NCBI GenBank assembly: GCA_029212905.1
Contig: JARGPB010000016.1
Span: 17,334-81,333, forward strand
Reading direction: 5' to 3'
DNA from: Thalassovita sp.
Lineage (GTDB): Bacteria; Pseudomonadota; Alphaproteobacteria; Rhodobacterales; Rhodobacteraceae
Length of the DNA stretch: 64,000 nucleotides
The translations under genes and the position numbers were made by a program. Below are positions 43,184-50,893 of the stretch, in pieces; the first letter of the stretch is position 1; the number at the start of each line of letters is the position of its first letter. Below the pieces are notes generated by a model that was given only the letters and a program-made list of their open reading frames with translations, was not told where the DNA came from and searched no databases.

Positions 43184-43771
43184 TTATTCTGCGGGAACCG
43201 GCTCAGGCGATTTGCCGTTCAGGCTGTCCGGCAGAACAAAAGCTACCAGTACAAAGACCAGCCCCAGGACAATACCCACGACATCCCCAGGAAGGGTGGT
43301 AATCCCGTCGAATTTTGACCCCGGCACGGTACCCAGCGTCACCTTTCCGCCCGCGACGCTGTCCAGCAGGCCGCTTGCCTTCCATGACGGATAGGTCACC
43401 ATATAGGCCGCAGCCCCCAGCAGACCGCCCGCGATGAAAAACAGCCCGTCTTTACGCCCCGAAGCTGCCGCGCAGACCCCGGTACCGGGACAAAAGCCAG
43501 AAACCGCCCAGCCCGTGCCCAGCAGTAACCCGCCGATAAACACGCCGATATAGGCCGATTTGACAGACATATGGCCGACCTCGACCAAGCCCAGCATCTG
43601 ACCGCCGAACATCAGGATAGACCCGGTGCCAATGGCCAGAAGAATGGTTTTCATCAGGTGCAAATTGGTCAGATTCAACATTTTCCCAATATAGCTGGGA
43701 TTGGTTGCTCCGATCCGGTCCAACGTGAAGCCAAACGCCACACCGATCACGACTGCAAGTAGAATAGACAT
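43184..43771 (-). CDS. YeeE/YedE-family sulfur transport protein, second half
   Basis: A 195-residue membrane protein with about five helices and the YeeE hallmark VSGFCPGTGVCAAASG, whose cysteines in TsuA-type transporters relay thiosulfate across the membrane. The family imports thiosulfate or related sulfane sulfur. It begins 3 bp after the stop of the other YeeE/YedE gene, and the two together equal one full-length transporter, so this is a split (two-subunit) version. Confidence 0.88.
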   Translation of the reverse strand: MSILLAVVIGVAFGFTLDRIGATNPSYIGKMLNLTNLHLMKTILLAIGTGSILMFGGQMLGLVEVGHMSVKSAYIGVFIGGLLLGTGWAVSGFCPGTGVCAAASGRKDGLFFIAGGLLGAAAYMVTYPSWKASGLLDSVAGGKVTLGTVPGSKFDGITTLPGDVVGIVLGLVFVLVAFVLPDSLNGKSPEPVPAE

Positions 43772-43774
43772 GGC

Positions 43775-44326
43775 TCAGGCCCCTTTCTTATACATCATCA
43801 ATGCGACGGGAATGGCGGCGGCAAAGGCCCCAGCGGCAAAGATATACCCCGACAGAGCAGTCTGCATCATCCCGCTCATCATGTGGCCCGAGGTACAGCC
43901 CCCTGCCAGGCGCGCGCCATACAGCACGATGAAACCACCCAAAAAAGCCACGGCATAGCGTTTCGCCACCCCGTCCCCAAAATTCGCGCGCCAGATGGCG
44001 GGCATGGTGCGCTCTTGTTTGCCTAGCCCGCCTTTCAGCATGGTCGAGCCAAACGCCCCCACCATCATCGCAAGCACAAAGACAAAGCTATAGTTCAGCG
44101 GATTGGCGGCGTTCTTGGCGTATTTACCGTTCGACTTCGCCAGATACGCGTTGGTCGAGGTATAGCCTTCGTCAGTCTGGGTGATCAGGTCCGCACTAAC
44201 CGCGTCACCGATGATGGCATCCAGAATCACGAACTGCGTGCTAACACCAATGGGTTTGACCAATAGCACCGCCAAGAAGAACACGAAGCCCAGAAGAAGG
44301 CCTCCGGTTTTCCAGTTGAGAGCCAT
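43775..44326 (-). CDS. YeeE/YedE-family sulfur transport protein, first half
   Basis: A 183-residue membrane protein. It has an N-terminal helix, a polar loop of about 60 residues (about 35-95), then helices carrying the GARLAGGCTSGHMMSG motif, the first-half cysteine signature of YeeE/YedE transporters. The Shine-Dalgarno sequence AAAGGAA is good. It leads a two-gene set with 43184-43771, between coxE (upstream on this strand) and xdhC (downstream). A candidate operator lies upstream at 44359-44390. Confidence 0.88.
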   Translation of the reverse strand: MALNWKTGGLLLGFVFFLAVLLVKPIGVSTQFVILDAIIGDAVSADLITQTDEGYTSTNAYLAKSNGKYAKNAANPLNYSFVFVLAMMVGAFGSTMLKGGLGKQERTMPAIWRANFGDGVAKRYAVAFLGGFIVLYGARLAGGCTSGHMMSGMMQTALSGYIFAAGAFAAAIPVALMMYKKGA

Positions 44327-44358
44327 GTTTCATTCCTTTCAAGTCACATTTTATTTCT

Positions 44359-44390
44359 GGAATATCTCATTCATATTCCGAAAATCGAAT
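44359..44390. promoter_or_regulatory. Operator-like inverted repeats upstream of the YeeE/YedE pair
   Basis: GGAATAT-N7-ATATTCC (44359-44379) is a perfect 7-bp inverted repeat, and ATTC-N8-GAAT (44375-44390) overlaps its end. As I recall, ATTC-N8-GAAT is the site described for the sulfide/persulfide-responsive repressor SqrR of Rhodobacter. The site is 33-64 bases upstream of the transporter start codon and would suit repression lifted by reactive sulfur. Confidence 0.45.
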
Positions 44391-44454
44391 GACTTAGATC
44401 AAATAGAAGGAAACAATACCTCGTGTATCCTCACGGAACCCTCCCGCGAATACG

Positions 44455-45714
44455 CTATCCCGCGCGCATCATCGCCATCAGGCGGTCTTTCTCGCCTGTA
44501 TCATCAGTGCGCGAGATCGCGGCGGCCAGCTCTTCCAGTGTGGCAATAGAATGCCCCGCACGGAAAGTATCCACATGCGGCAGCATCGCCATGATGCCCT
44601 GCGCCTTGGGCGCGAACCCGTCCCACCGCAAAAGCGGGTTCAACCAGATCAGCCGACGCGCAGACAGATGCAGGCGCTCCATCTCTTTGGACAGCGCGGG
44701 GGCGTCGCCGCGATCCAACCCATCGGTGATCAAAAGCACGACAGCGCCCTGCCCCATCACCCGGCGCGACCAATCGCGGTTAAAGCTGTGGATGCAGTCG
44801 CCGATTCGTGTGCCGCCTTCCCAATCCTGAGCCTCAGCCCCAGCAGTGCGCAGGGCTTGGTCCACGTCGCGCGTCGCCAGATGGCGGGTGATATTGGTCA
44901 GGCGGGTGCCAAAGGTAAAGGCGTGCACCTTGGCCCAGCCCGCGCCCTTCTCGTTGGCGACAGCGTGCAGGAAATGCAGCACCATACGGCTGTATTGGCT
45001 CATCGAGCCAGAGATGTCGCACAACACCACCAGATTAGGCCAGCGGGGTTTCGGGGATTTCAGAGCAATCTCGTGCAGCTCTCCGCCCCGTCGCATGGCC
45101 CCGCGCATCGTGCGCCGCCAGTCGATCCGCTTACCTTGCAGGCTGGCCTGTGTCCGGCGCGAGGGGATCGGCTTTACCGGCAGGGACAGGCGCGCCAACA
45201 TGCGCTTGGCCTCGGCAACTTCCTCGGCGCTCATCTGTTCGAAATCCAGGGTTTTCAGACGTTCTTCGGTCGAGACCGTCATCGAGGCATCGACCTCGAT
45301 CAGGGTCTCCTCTTCGGTTTCGTCCTCTTCTGGAATGTCTGGCAATTGCCCATCCAACAGCGCCTGAGCCGCGCGTTTTTCAGCGGGCTGGGCGGCCTTG
45401 TCCTCTTGGACACCCCGGATCGCCGGAAGCATCATCGCCATCATATGCTCCATATAGCGGGGGTCGCGCCAATAGAGCCGAAAGATCTGACTAAAGATCA
45501 CCCGGTGTTCCGGGCGGTTGACGAAACAAGCATGGAGCGTCCAATAGAAATCGCGTTTATCGGTAAATCCCGCCGCCTCGACCGCGCGGATCGCGTCGAT
45601 CACCCGCCCCGGACCAATCGGCAGCCCGGCCTTGCGCAGCGCCCGCGCAAAATAGGTGATGTTATGGGTTAACTTTGGATCGTCAGGAAGCTCGAGCTCG
45701 GTGTATTTCGCCAT
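44455..45714 (-). CDS. coxE: CoxE-family VWA-domain protein
   Basis: A 419-residue protein with a C-terminal von Willebrand factor A domain. The metal-adhesion motif is in VVLCDISGSMSQYSRM (D-x-S-x-S), with TDGLDRGD later. The N-terminal half has the CoxE/DUF58-like region (AFTFGTRLTNIT follows in the VWA part). CoxE works with the AAA+ ATPase CoxD in sulfuration/metal insertion of the active site of CO dehydrogenase in Oligotropha; homologues serve other molybdenum hydroxylases. It lies 62 bp downstream of coxD. Confidence 0.88.
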   Translation of the reverse strand: MAKYTELELPDDPKLTHNITYFARALRKAGLPIGPGRVIDAIRAVEAAGFTDKRDFYWTLHACFVNRPEHRVIFSQIFRLYWRDPRYMEHMMAMMLPAIRGVQEDKAAQPAEKRAAQALLDGQLPDIPEEDETEEETLIEVDASMTVSTEERLKTLDFEQMSAEEVAEAKRMLARLSLPVKPIPSRRTQASLQGKRIDWRRTMRGAMRRGGELHEIALKSPKPRWPNLVVLCDISGSMSQYSRMVLHFLHAVANEKGAGWAKVHAFTFGTRLTNITRHLATRDVDQALRTAGAEAQDWEGGTRIGDCIHSFNRDWSRRVMGQGAVVLLITDGLDRGDAPALSKEMERLHLSARRLIWLNPLLRWDGFAPKAQGIMAMLPHVDTFRAGHSIATLEELAAAISRTDDTGEKDRLMAMMRAG

Positions 45715-45776
45715 AGATCACCGCCAAACATGGGAGGGGGCTCTCCCCTGCGGAATATGGGACAAAAGCTGGCCCA

Positions 45777-46685
45777 TCAGGCGGGTTCAAGGGTGGATTT
45801 GGCCTCGTCCAGCAGGCGCTTGGCCTCGGACCCTTGCAGACGCTGGATATCGTCCTGGTATTTCAGGATGGCGCCGATCGTATCCGAAATGACCTCGGGC
45901 GACAGCGACAGCACATCAAGCGCCAGCAGACACTTCGCCCAGTCGATGGTTTCGGCCACGCCGGGTTTCTTGAACAGATCCTCGGTGCGCAGACGCTGCA
46001 CAAAGGCCACCACTTCGCGGCTCAGGCTATCGGCTGCTTCGGGGGCGCGGGCCTGTAGGATGTCGATTTCACGGTCAAAGGTGGGATAGTCGACCCAATG
46101 ATACAAACAGCGCCGTTTTAGCGCGTCATGGACCTCGCGGGTGCGGTTCGAGGTCAGGATGACGATGGGCGGTTCGGGCGCGTGGATGGTGCCCAGTTCA
46201 GGAATAGTGACCTGAAAATCCGAAAGAGCCTCCAGCAAGAAAGCCTCGAACGGCTCGTCCGTGCGGTCCAATTCGTCGATCAGCAGGACGGGCGCGCCGC
46301 CCGGTTGGGGGCGCATGGCTTGCAGCAATGGGCGCTCAATCAGATAGTCCTGGGTAAACAGCTCGTCCTGTAGCACTCCGCGATCCGCCCCGCCCGAGGC
46401 CTCGGCCGTGCGGATGGCGATCATCTGAGCGGCGAAATTCCATTCATAAACCGCACTGGAGGCATCAAGCCCTTCGTAGCATTGCAACCGGATCAAGCGA
46501 CGCCCTAGCGCAGCCGCGATGGCTTTGGCGATCTCAGTCTTACCAACGCCTGCCTCGCCTTCCAGAAACAGGGGGCGGCCCAGCTTCAGCGACAGGAATG
46601 TCACCGTAGCAAGTGCGCGCCCGCACACATAGTTCTGCCCGGTCAATGCTGTCTGCACATCGTCAATCGTATTGATTTCGTTCAT
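45777..46685 (-). CDS. coxD: MoxR-type AAA+ ATPase (CoxD)
   Basis: A 302-residue AAA+ ATPase. Walker A is LEGEAGVGKTEIAKAI, Walker B PVLLIDELDRTDEPF, sensor-1 IVILTSNRTREVHDALKRRC. The start ATG at 46685 follows GGGAGGACGG; a frame opening at 46706 adds only seven residues. MoxR/VWA pairs act as chaperone machines; this one is the CoxD/CoxE type that matures the molybdenum enzyme active site. It is the first gene of the leftward set coxD-coxE-YeeE-YeeE-xdhC-molybdopterin-binding. Confidence 0.9.
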   Translation of the reverse strand: MNEINTIDDVQTALTGQNYVCGRALATVTFLSLKLGRPLFLEGEAGVGKTEIAKAIAAALGRRLIRLQCYEGLDASSAVYEWNFAAQMIAIRTAEASGGADRGVLQDELFTQDYLIERPLLQAMRPQPGGAPVLLIDELDRTDEPFEAFLLEALSDFQVTIPELGTIHAPEPPIVILTSNRTREVHDALKRRCLYHWVDYPTFDREIDILQARAPEAADSLSREVVAFVQRLRTEDLFKKPGVAETIDWAKCLLALDVLSLSPEVISDTIGAILKYQDDIQRLQGSEAKRLLDEAKSTLEPA

Positions 46686-46771
46686 GCCGTCCTCCCTTCT
46701 GCCCATCAGATGCAGGCCCGGTGCGATGCGTCAAGTAGCACTAAAGCCGCATTTGCCAGTGACGTTGACGA

Positions 46772-46791
46772 CATGACTGGCACCTGTCATG
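46772..46791. promoter_or_regulatory. Palindrome in the coxD-glycosyltransferase divergent region
   Basis: CATGAC-TGGCACCT-GTCATG, a perfect 6-bp inverted repeat with an 8-base centre, lying 87 bp upstream of coxD and 106 bp upstream of the divergent glycosyltransferase gene. No regulator gene is adjacent. The rest of the 211-bp interval shows no coding signal. Confidence 0.35.
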
Positions 46792-46896
46792 ATTTCCGTA
46801 ACAATTTCCGGTGTAAAAAGACGGGCCAAACCCGAACCGGAGTATGGGCAGTACAGTCATGAGTAACAAACACATCACGGCAACGGGGCTACGTGT

Positions 46897-47928
46897 ATGC
46901 GCATAACCGCCGTCACCTGCGTGAAAAACGAAGGCCCCTTCCTGCTGGAATGGATTGCCTACAATCGCCTGATCGGCGTCACCGATTTTCTGTTTTATTC
47001 CAACGATTGCTCGGATGGGACGGACGCTTTGCTGGATGCGCTGGCGGATCGGGGCATTGTGCAGCATCTGCCAAACCCCGCTGAGGGGCGCAATTACCAG
47101 ATGGAGGCTTTGCGCCACGCGGCGAAACAGGACTGTGTGACCCTCGCGGATTGGGTCTGGGTCGCCGATGTGGACGAATTTCTGAACATCCATGTGGGCG
47201 ATCATACCATCCCGGCCCTGATCGAGGCGTGCGGCGATCCTCAGGCGATTTCGGTCACGTTTCAGTTCTTTGCCAACGACGGGGTCGAAGCGTTCGTGGA
47301 CCGCCCTGTGATCGAGCAATTCTCCCGCTCTCACAACCCGGACATCTGGTGTGGCGAGCTGGCGATCGAGGTCAAAACCCTGATGCGGCAGGATTTCCCG
47401 TTGCGGTATTTCGGGGCGCATCGCCCGTTTTTCCGCGAGAACCTGCCCCCTCGCAAACGGCCCACCTGGACGGACGGATCCGGCCGTGATGTGCCACATA
47501 AATTTCTGGTGGTCGCCAACCCGCGCCGGATACGGAAATTCCCCGCCAGGGGCGCACGGGAATTCGCCACGCTGAATCACTATGCTTTGCGCTCGTTGGA
47601 CAGCTATCTGGTGAAAAACGACCGTGGCGATGTCAACCGCGAGAACCGCGCGTTTGATGATACCTACTGGCGCGAACGCAACGATGCCGCGCACGAGGAC
47701 CTGACGATCCAACGGATGCTGCCTGCGCTGGAGGCCGAACTGGCACAGTTGATGGCAGACCCGGAAATCGCCGCGCTCCATCGGCAATGTGTCCGGTTGC
47801 ACCAAGACAAACGTGACGCGCTTCTGGCCCGCCCCGAGTTTCAAGAGATGCGCGAGCAGTTGCGCGGGGCGCCTTCGCTTTCGCCCCCCGAGCAAGAGCT
47901 TCTGACCAAGCTGGGGGTCACCGCATGA
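46897..47928 (+). CDS. Glycosyltransferase family 2-like protein (GT-A fold), operon gene 1
   Basis: A 343-residue glycosyltransferase of the PF13704-like type. It begins ITAVTCVKNEGPFLLEWIAY (nucleotide-sugar binding strand) and has VADVDEFLN, the D-x-D metal site (residues 91-95). Conserved patches shared with the two later transferases are FTDFLFYSNDCSDGTD-like, FFANDGV/F-x-R and LNHYALRSLDSYLVK. Sugar donor and acceptor are unknown; extracellular polysaccharide is likely. Its stop overlaps the sulfotransferase start by 4 bp. The Shine-Dalgarno sequence is weak. Confidence 0.85.
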   Translation: MRITAVTCVKNEGPFLLEWIAYNRLIGVTDFLFYSNDCSDGTDALLDALADRGIVQHLPNPAEGRNYQMEALRHAAKQDCVTLADWVWVADVDEFLNIHVGDHTIPALIEACGDPQAISVTFQFFANDGVEAFVDRPVIEQFSRSHNPDIWCGELAIEVKTLMRQDFPLRYFGAHRPFFRENLPPRKRPTWTDGSGRDVPHKFLVVANPRRIRKFPARGAREFATLNHYALRSLDSYLVKNDRGDVNRENRAFDDTYWRERNDAAHEDLTIQRMLPALEAELAQLMADPEIAALHRQCVRLHQDKRDALLARPEFQEMREQLRGAPSLSPPEQELLTKLGVTA

Positions 47929-48572
47929 GCGACCGGATGCGCGTCATCAATCTGGGCCTGCCGAAATCAGGCACCACGACGCTGGCCCATGCCATGCGCG
48001 TTTCAGGTTTGAAGATTGCAGACTATCGCATTCGTCGGCGGCAAACCCAGGACCCTGCTCTGCGAAATGCCTTTGTCGGTGAACTGATGTATCGCGGCTA
48101 CTTCGAAACCGGTGATCCGCTGCATGGTCTGGATTTTTTCGATGGGTTCTCTGAAGTCAGCACCCTGCGCGAGGGGCATTCGCTGTGGCCTCAGATGGAT
48201 TGGGCCCTGATCGAGGCCATCCGCACCCATCACCCCGGCGCGCGGTTTCTGGCCAGCTGGCGCCCGCCCGAGGCCCTGTCCAACTCGATCATGCGCTGGT
48301 CGAACCTGGGGTCAGAACGGCTCCCTGATGGGCATATCCCGGGCCTGCCACAAGGCTATGGCGCGACCCCGGCACAGCGGGTGCAATGGATTTGCGGGCA
48401 TTACGCGCATCTAGAGCGGATTTTCCAGAATGACGAACGGTTCATGATCCTGGATGTGCAGGCCCCCGACGCGCAAACCCGGTTGGGGGAGTTTCTGAAC
48501 CGTGAAATCCCGTGGTGGGGCAAGGCTAACCGCAACCGCAAACCATTCCGCCAAGAAACGGAAATCACCTGA
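47925..48572 (+). CDS. Sulfotransferase-family protein
   Basis: A 215-residue P-loop protein. The PAPS 5'-phosphosulfate loop is VINLGLPKSGTTTLAHAM (K-S-G-T-T). A later segment, ARFLASWRPPEALSNSIMRW, carries the Arg/Ser pair expected to bind the 3' phosphate of PAPS. It would transfer sulfate from PAPS to a hydroxyl, probably of a glycan made by the neighbouring transferases. It is coupled at both ends: 4-bp overlap with the upstream gene, 1-bp overlap with the next (TGATG). Confidence 0.82.
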   Translation: MSDRMRVINLGLPKSGTTTLAHAMRVSGLKIADYRIRRRQTQDPALRNAFVGELMYRGYFETGDPLHGLDFFDGFSEVSTLREGHSLWPQMDWALIEAIRTHHPGARFLASWRPPEALSNSIMRWSNLGSERLPDGHIPGLPQGYGATPAQRVQWICGHYAHLERIFQNDERFMILDVQAPDAQTRLGEFLNREIPWWGKANRNRKPFRQETEIT

Positions 48573-50893
48573 TGCGCATCGTTCTTCATATCGGGCTGGA
48601 GCAAGTGGGCGCGAACCGCCTACAAGATGTTCTGGCCGAAAAACGCGAGCAGCTGCTGTCAAAATCGGTGCTCTATCCTCGGTCTTTGGGCAACAAAAAC
48701 CACACGCGTCTGTATATGGCCGTAACTGACCCCGACCATGTCGATCCCTTGCGGCATAATCGCGGGTATTCCGCCCCCGATCAGCAAAAGCGCCTGTATG
48801 ACAGCGTCCGGCGCGGCCTGACACAAGAGATTGAGACCCATAAGCCCGATTTGTTGATCCTGTCGGCCAGTCAACTGGGCGGCTCGCTGTCTCGACGCTC
48901 GGAAATCGCGCGAGTAAAGACGCTGCTTGCGCCCCTCTCTGATGACATCCGCATCGTAGCCCATATTGACGAGCAATCCCGCCTGCTGGCCCGGCACTAT
49001 GCCCACCAGGTAATGGAGGGGCGCGCCAACGGTCTGGCGCTGGAACAGGACATGGCCGGGACCACCGATTGGTGGGATGACGCCCTGCTGGACGGCCACA
49101 AAATCGACCCTGACAAGGGCCAGTACCAAGAAACCCAATGCCCGGCCTTCTGGCTGGATTACGCCCGACTGGTTCAGGAATGGGAGGCCGGTTTTGGTGC
49201 AGGATCTGTTTCGTTGCGCCCTTACGACCCAGCCTTGTTCTGCTCGGATCAGGTGACACAGGAATTGCGCGCGGCCTTTGGGATAGATGCGCAGATTGGC
49301 AAGGCTCGGGCGGTGCCGCGCGCTATTCAGCCCAGTGCAGCGCATGTAACCCGCGCGCGCCAGCTGAACGAAATGCTGCTACGACTACTGGCCCGGTCGG
49401 ACCGGCTGGTGACACGCAAGCTCTGGAAATCCCTGCTGGATGAGCTGCACGTCCCCGGCGCGCCGATTGATCCCGGACAGCTAAGCGCGATCAGTGCGGG
49501 CTTTGCCCGACAAAACGCGGCCCTGCGCGCAGCCCATCCCGCGTTGACAGAGGTCAGCCTGACCCCGCCCGCCACAGTGGCCCCCTGGCAAGAGGCAGAC
49601 CCCACGCGCGGTTTCAGGGCCTCGCAATATCTGCTGGCGTTCATGGGGCGGATCGACCGCGCCACCCGTGCCGAAAAACGACTGCGCCGGGACATGCAGA
49701 AACCGGAAACAACGCCCGGCCTGTCTCCCGAGTTGCAGGCGATCATGCCGCCCTTGGCCGTGCAGAATTTCACCAAGCTGCAAAGCTCGTCTTTTCGGCC
49801 GCACAACCGCATTGGCAAGGTTGCCGAACTGGTGCCCGCCCCGCCATTTGCACCGGAACGGGATGCCCCAAAGACCAAGACCCTGATCGTCGGCTGCATG
49901 AAAAACGAGGCCCCCTATATCCTGGAATGGGTGGCCTATCACCGTGCCATCGGCGTGACGGATTTTCTGATCTACACGAATGATTGCTCGGACGGGACCT
50001 CGGAAATTCTGGAACGGTTACAGGACCTGGGAGTCTTACAGCACCGCAACAATGACAATTGGCAAGGCAATTCCCCGCAACAACATGCGCTGGACAACGC
50101 GCTGAACGAACCGGTCCTGAAACAGGCAGACTGGATCGCGCATATCGACGTGGACGAATTCATCAACGTGCGCTGCGGCAACGGTTCCATGTCGGATTTC
50201 TTTGCCGCCACGCCCGACGCCACCAACGTCGCGATGACCTGGCGATTGTTCGGCCACAGCGGCGTGTCGAAGCTCGAGGACCGCTTTGTCATCGGGCAAT
50301 TCGACCGCTGCGCCCCGAAATTCTGCCCCAAACCGCACACCGTCTGGGGGTTCAAGACGCTGTTCCGCAATATCGGCGCGTATGGCAAGCTCAGCTGCCA
50401 CCGTCCCAACAAACTGGACGACACAAAGGCCGACCAGGTGAAATGGGTCAACGGATCTGGGAAGGATATGACCCAAGAGGCGCTAAAGAACGGTTGGCGC
50501 AGCTCGAAGAAATCCATCGGCTATGACCTGATCCAGTTGAACCACTATGCGCTGAGATCGGCCGAGAGTTTCCTGGTCAAACGCCAGCGCGGGCGGGCGC
50601 TGCATGTGGATCGCTCGATTGGCTTGAATTACTGGATCAGAATGGACTGGAACGATCACAAAGACCTGACAATCCAGCGCAATATCCCGCGCTTGCAGAC
50701 CGAGTATGATCGACTGATGCAGGATGACACCCTGCGCGACCTGCATCGGGCCGGACTGGCCTGGCACCGCGCCAAAGCGGACGAGCTGCACGCCATGCCC
50801 GAATTTCAGGACCTGTATGATCAGACGGTGACACTGAAACTGAACGAGACCGAGCGCGTGGCCTGGGCGCTGGCGCTCGATATGGAAAGCTGA
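48572..50893 (+). CDS. Two-domain protein: degenerate sulfotransferase-like N terminus fused to a glycosyltransferase
   Basis: A 773-residue fusion. Residues ~1-250 start IVLHIGLEQVGANRLQDVL and SVLYPRSLGN. This is the framework of bacterial sulfotransferase-like proteins (usual HIG-x-x-K-T-G-T-T-x-x-Q...YP), but the Lys and Thr residues of the PAPS loop are replaced, so it may not bind PAPS. Residues ~250-430 are a helical, charged linker. From ~434 a full glycosyltransferase domain follows: LIVGCMKNEAPYILEWVAY, HIDVDEFIN (D-x-D near 526), FGHSGV and LNHYALRSAESFLVK. It looks like a duplication of the glycosyltransferases on either side. The ATG at 48572 overlaps the sulfotransferase stop. 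Confidence 0.8.
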   Translation: MRIVLHIGLEQVGANRLQDVLAEKREQLLSKSVLYPRSLGNKNHTRLYMAVTDPDHVDPLRHNRGYSAPDQQKRLYDSVRRGLTQEIETHKPDLLILSASQLGGSLSRRSEIARVKTLLAPLSDDIRIVAHIDEQSRLLARHYAHQVMEGRANGLALEQDMAGTTDWWDDALLDGHKIDPDKGQYQETQCPAFWLDYARLVQEWEAGFGAGSVSLRPYDPALFCSDQVTQELRAAFGIDAQIGKARAVPRAIQPSAAHVTRARQLNEMLLRLLARSDRLVTRKLWKSLLDELHVPGAPIDPGQLSAISAGFARQNAALRAAHPALTEVSLTPPATVAPWQEADPTRGFRASQYLLAFMGRIDRATRAEKRLRRDMQKPETTPGLSPELQAIMPPLAVQNFTKLQSSSFRPHNRIGKVAELVPAPPFAPERDAPKTKTLIVGCMKNEAPYILEWVAYHRAIGVTDFLIYTNDCSDGTSEILERLQDLGVLQHRNNDNWQGNSPQQHALDNALNEPVLKQADWIAHIDVDEFINVRCGNGSMSDFFAATPDATNVAMTWRLFGHSGVSKLEDRFVIGQFDRCAPKFCPKPHTVWGFKTLFRNIGAYGKLSCHRPNKLDDTKADQVKWVNGSGKDMTQEALKNGWRSSKKSIGYDLIQLNHYALRSAESFLVKRQRGRALHVDRSIGLNYWIRMDWNDHKDLTIQRNIPRLQTEYDRLMQDDTLRDLHRAGLAWHRAKADELHAMPEFQDLYDQTVTLKLNETERVAWALALDMES

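Noticed and set aside
46778..46795. TGGCAC considered as the -24 element of a sigma-54 promoter
   Set aside because: No GC-containing -12 element at the required distance; the hexamer is just the centre of the palindrome.
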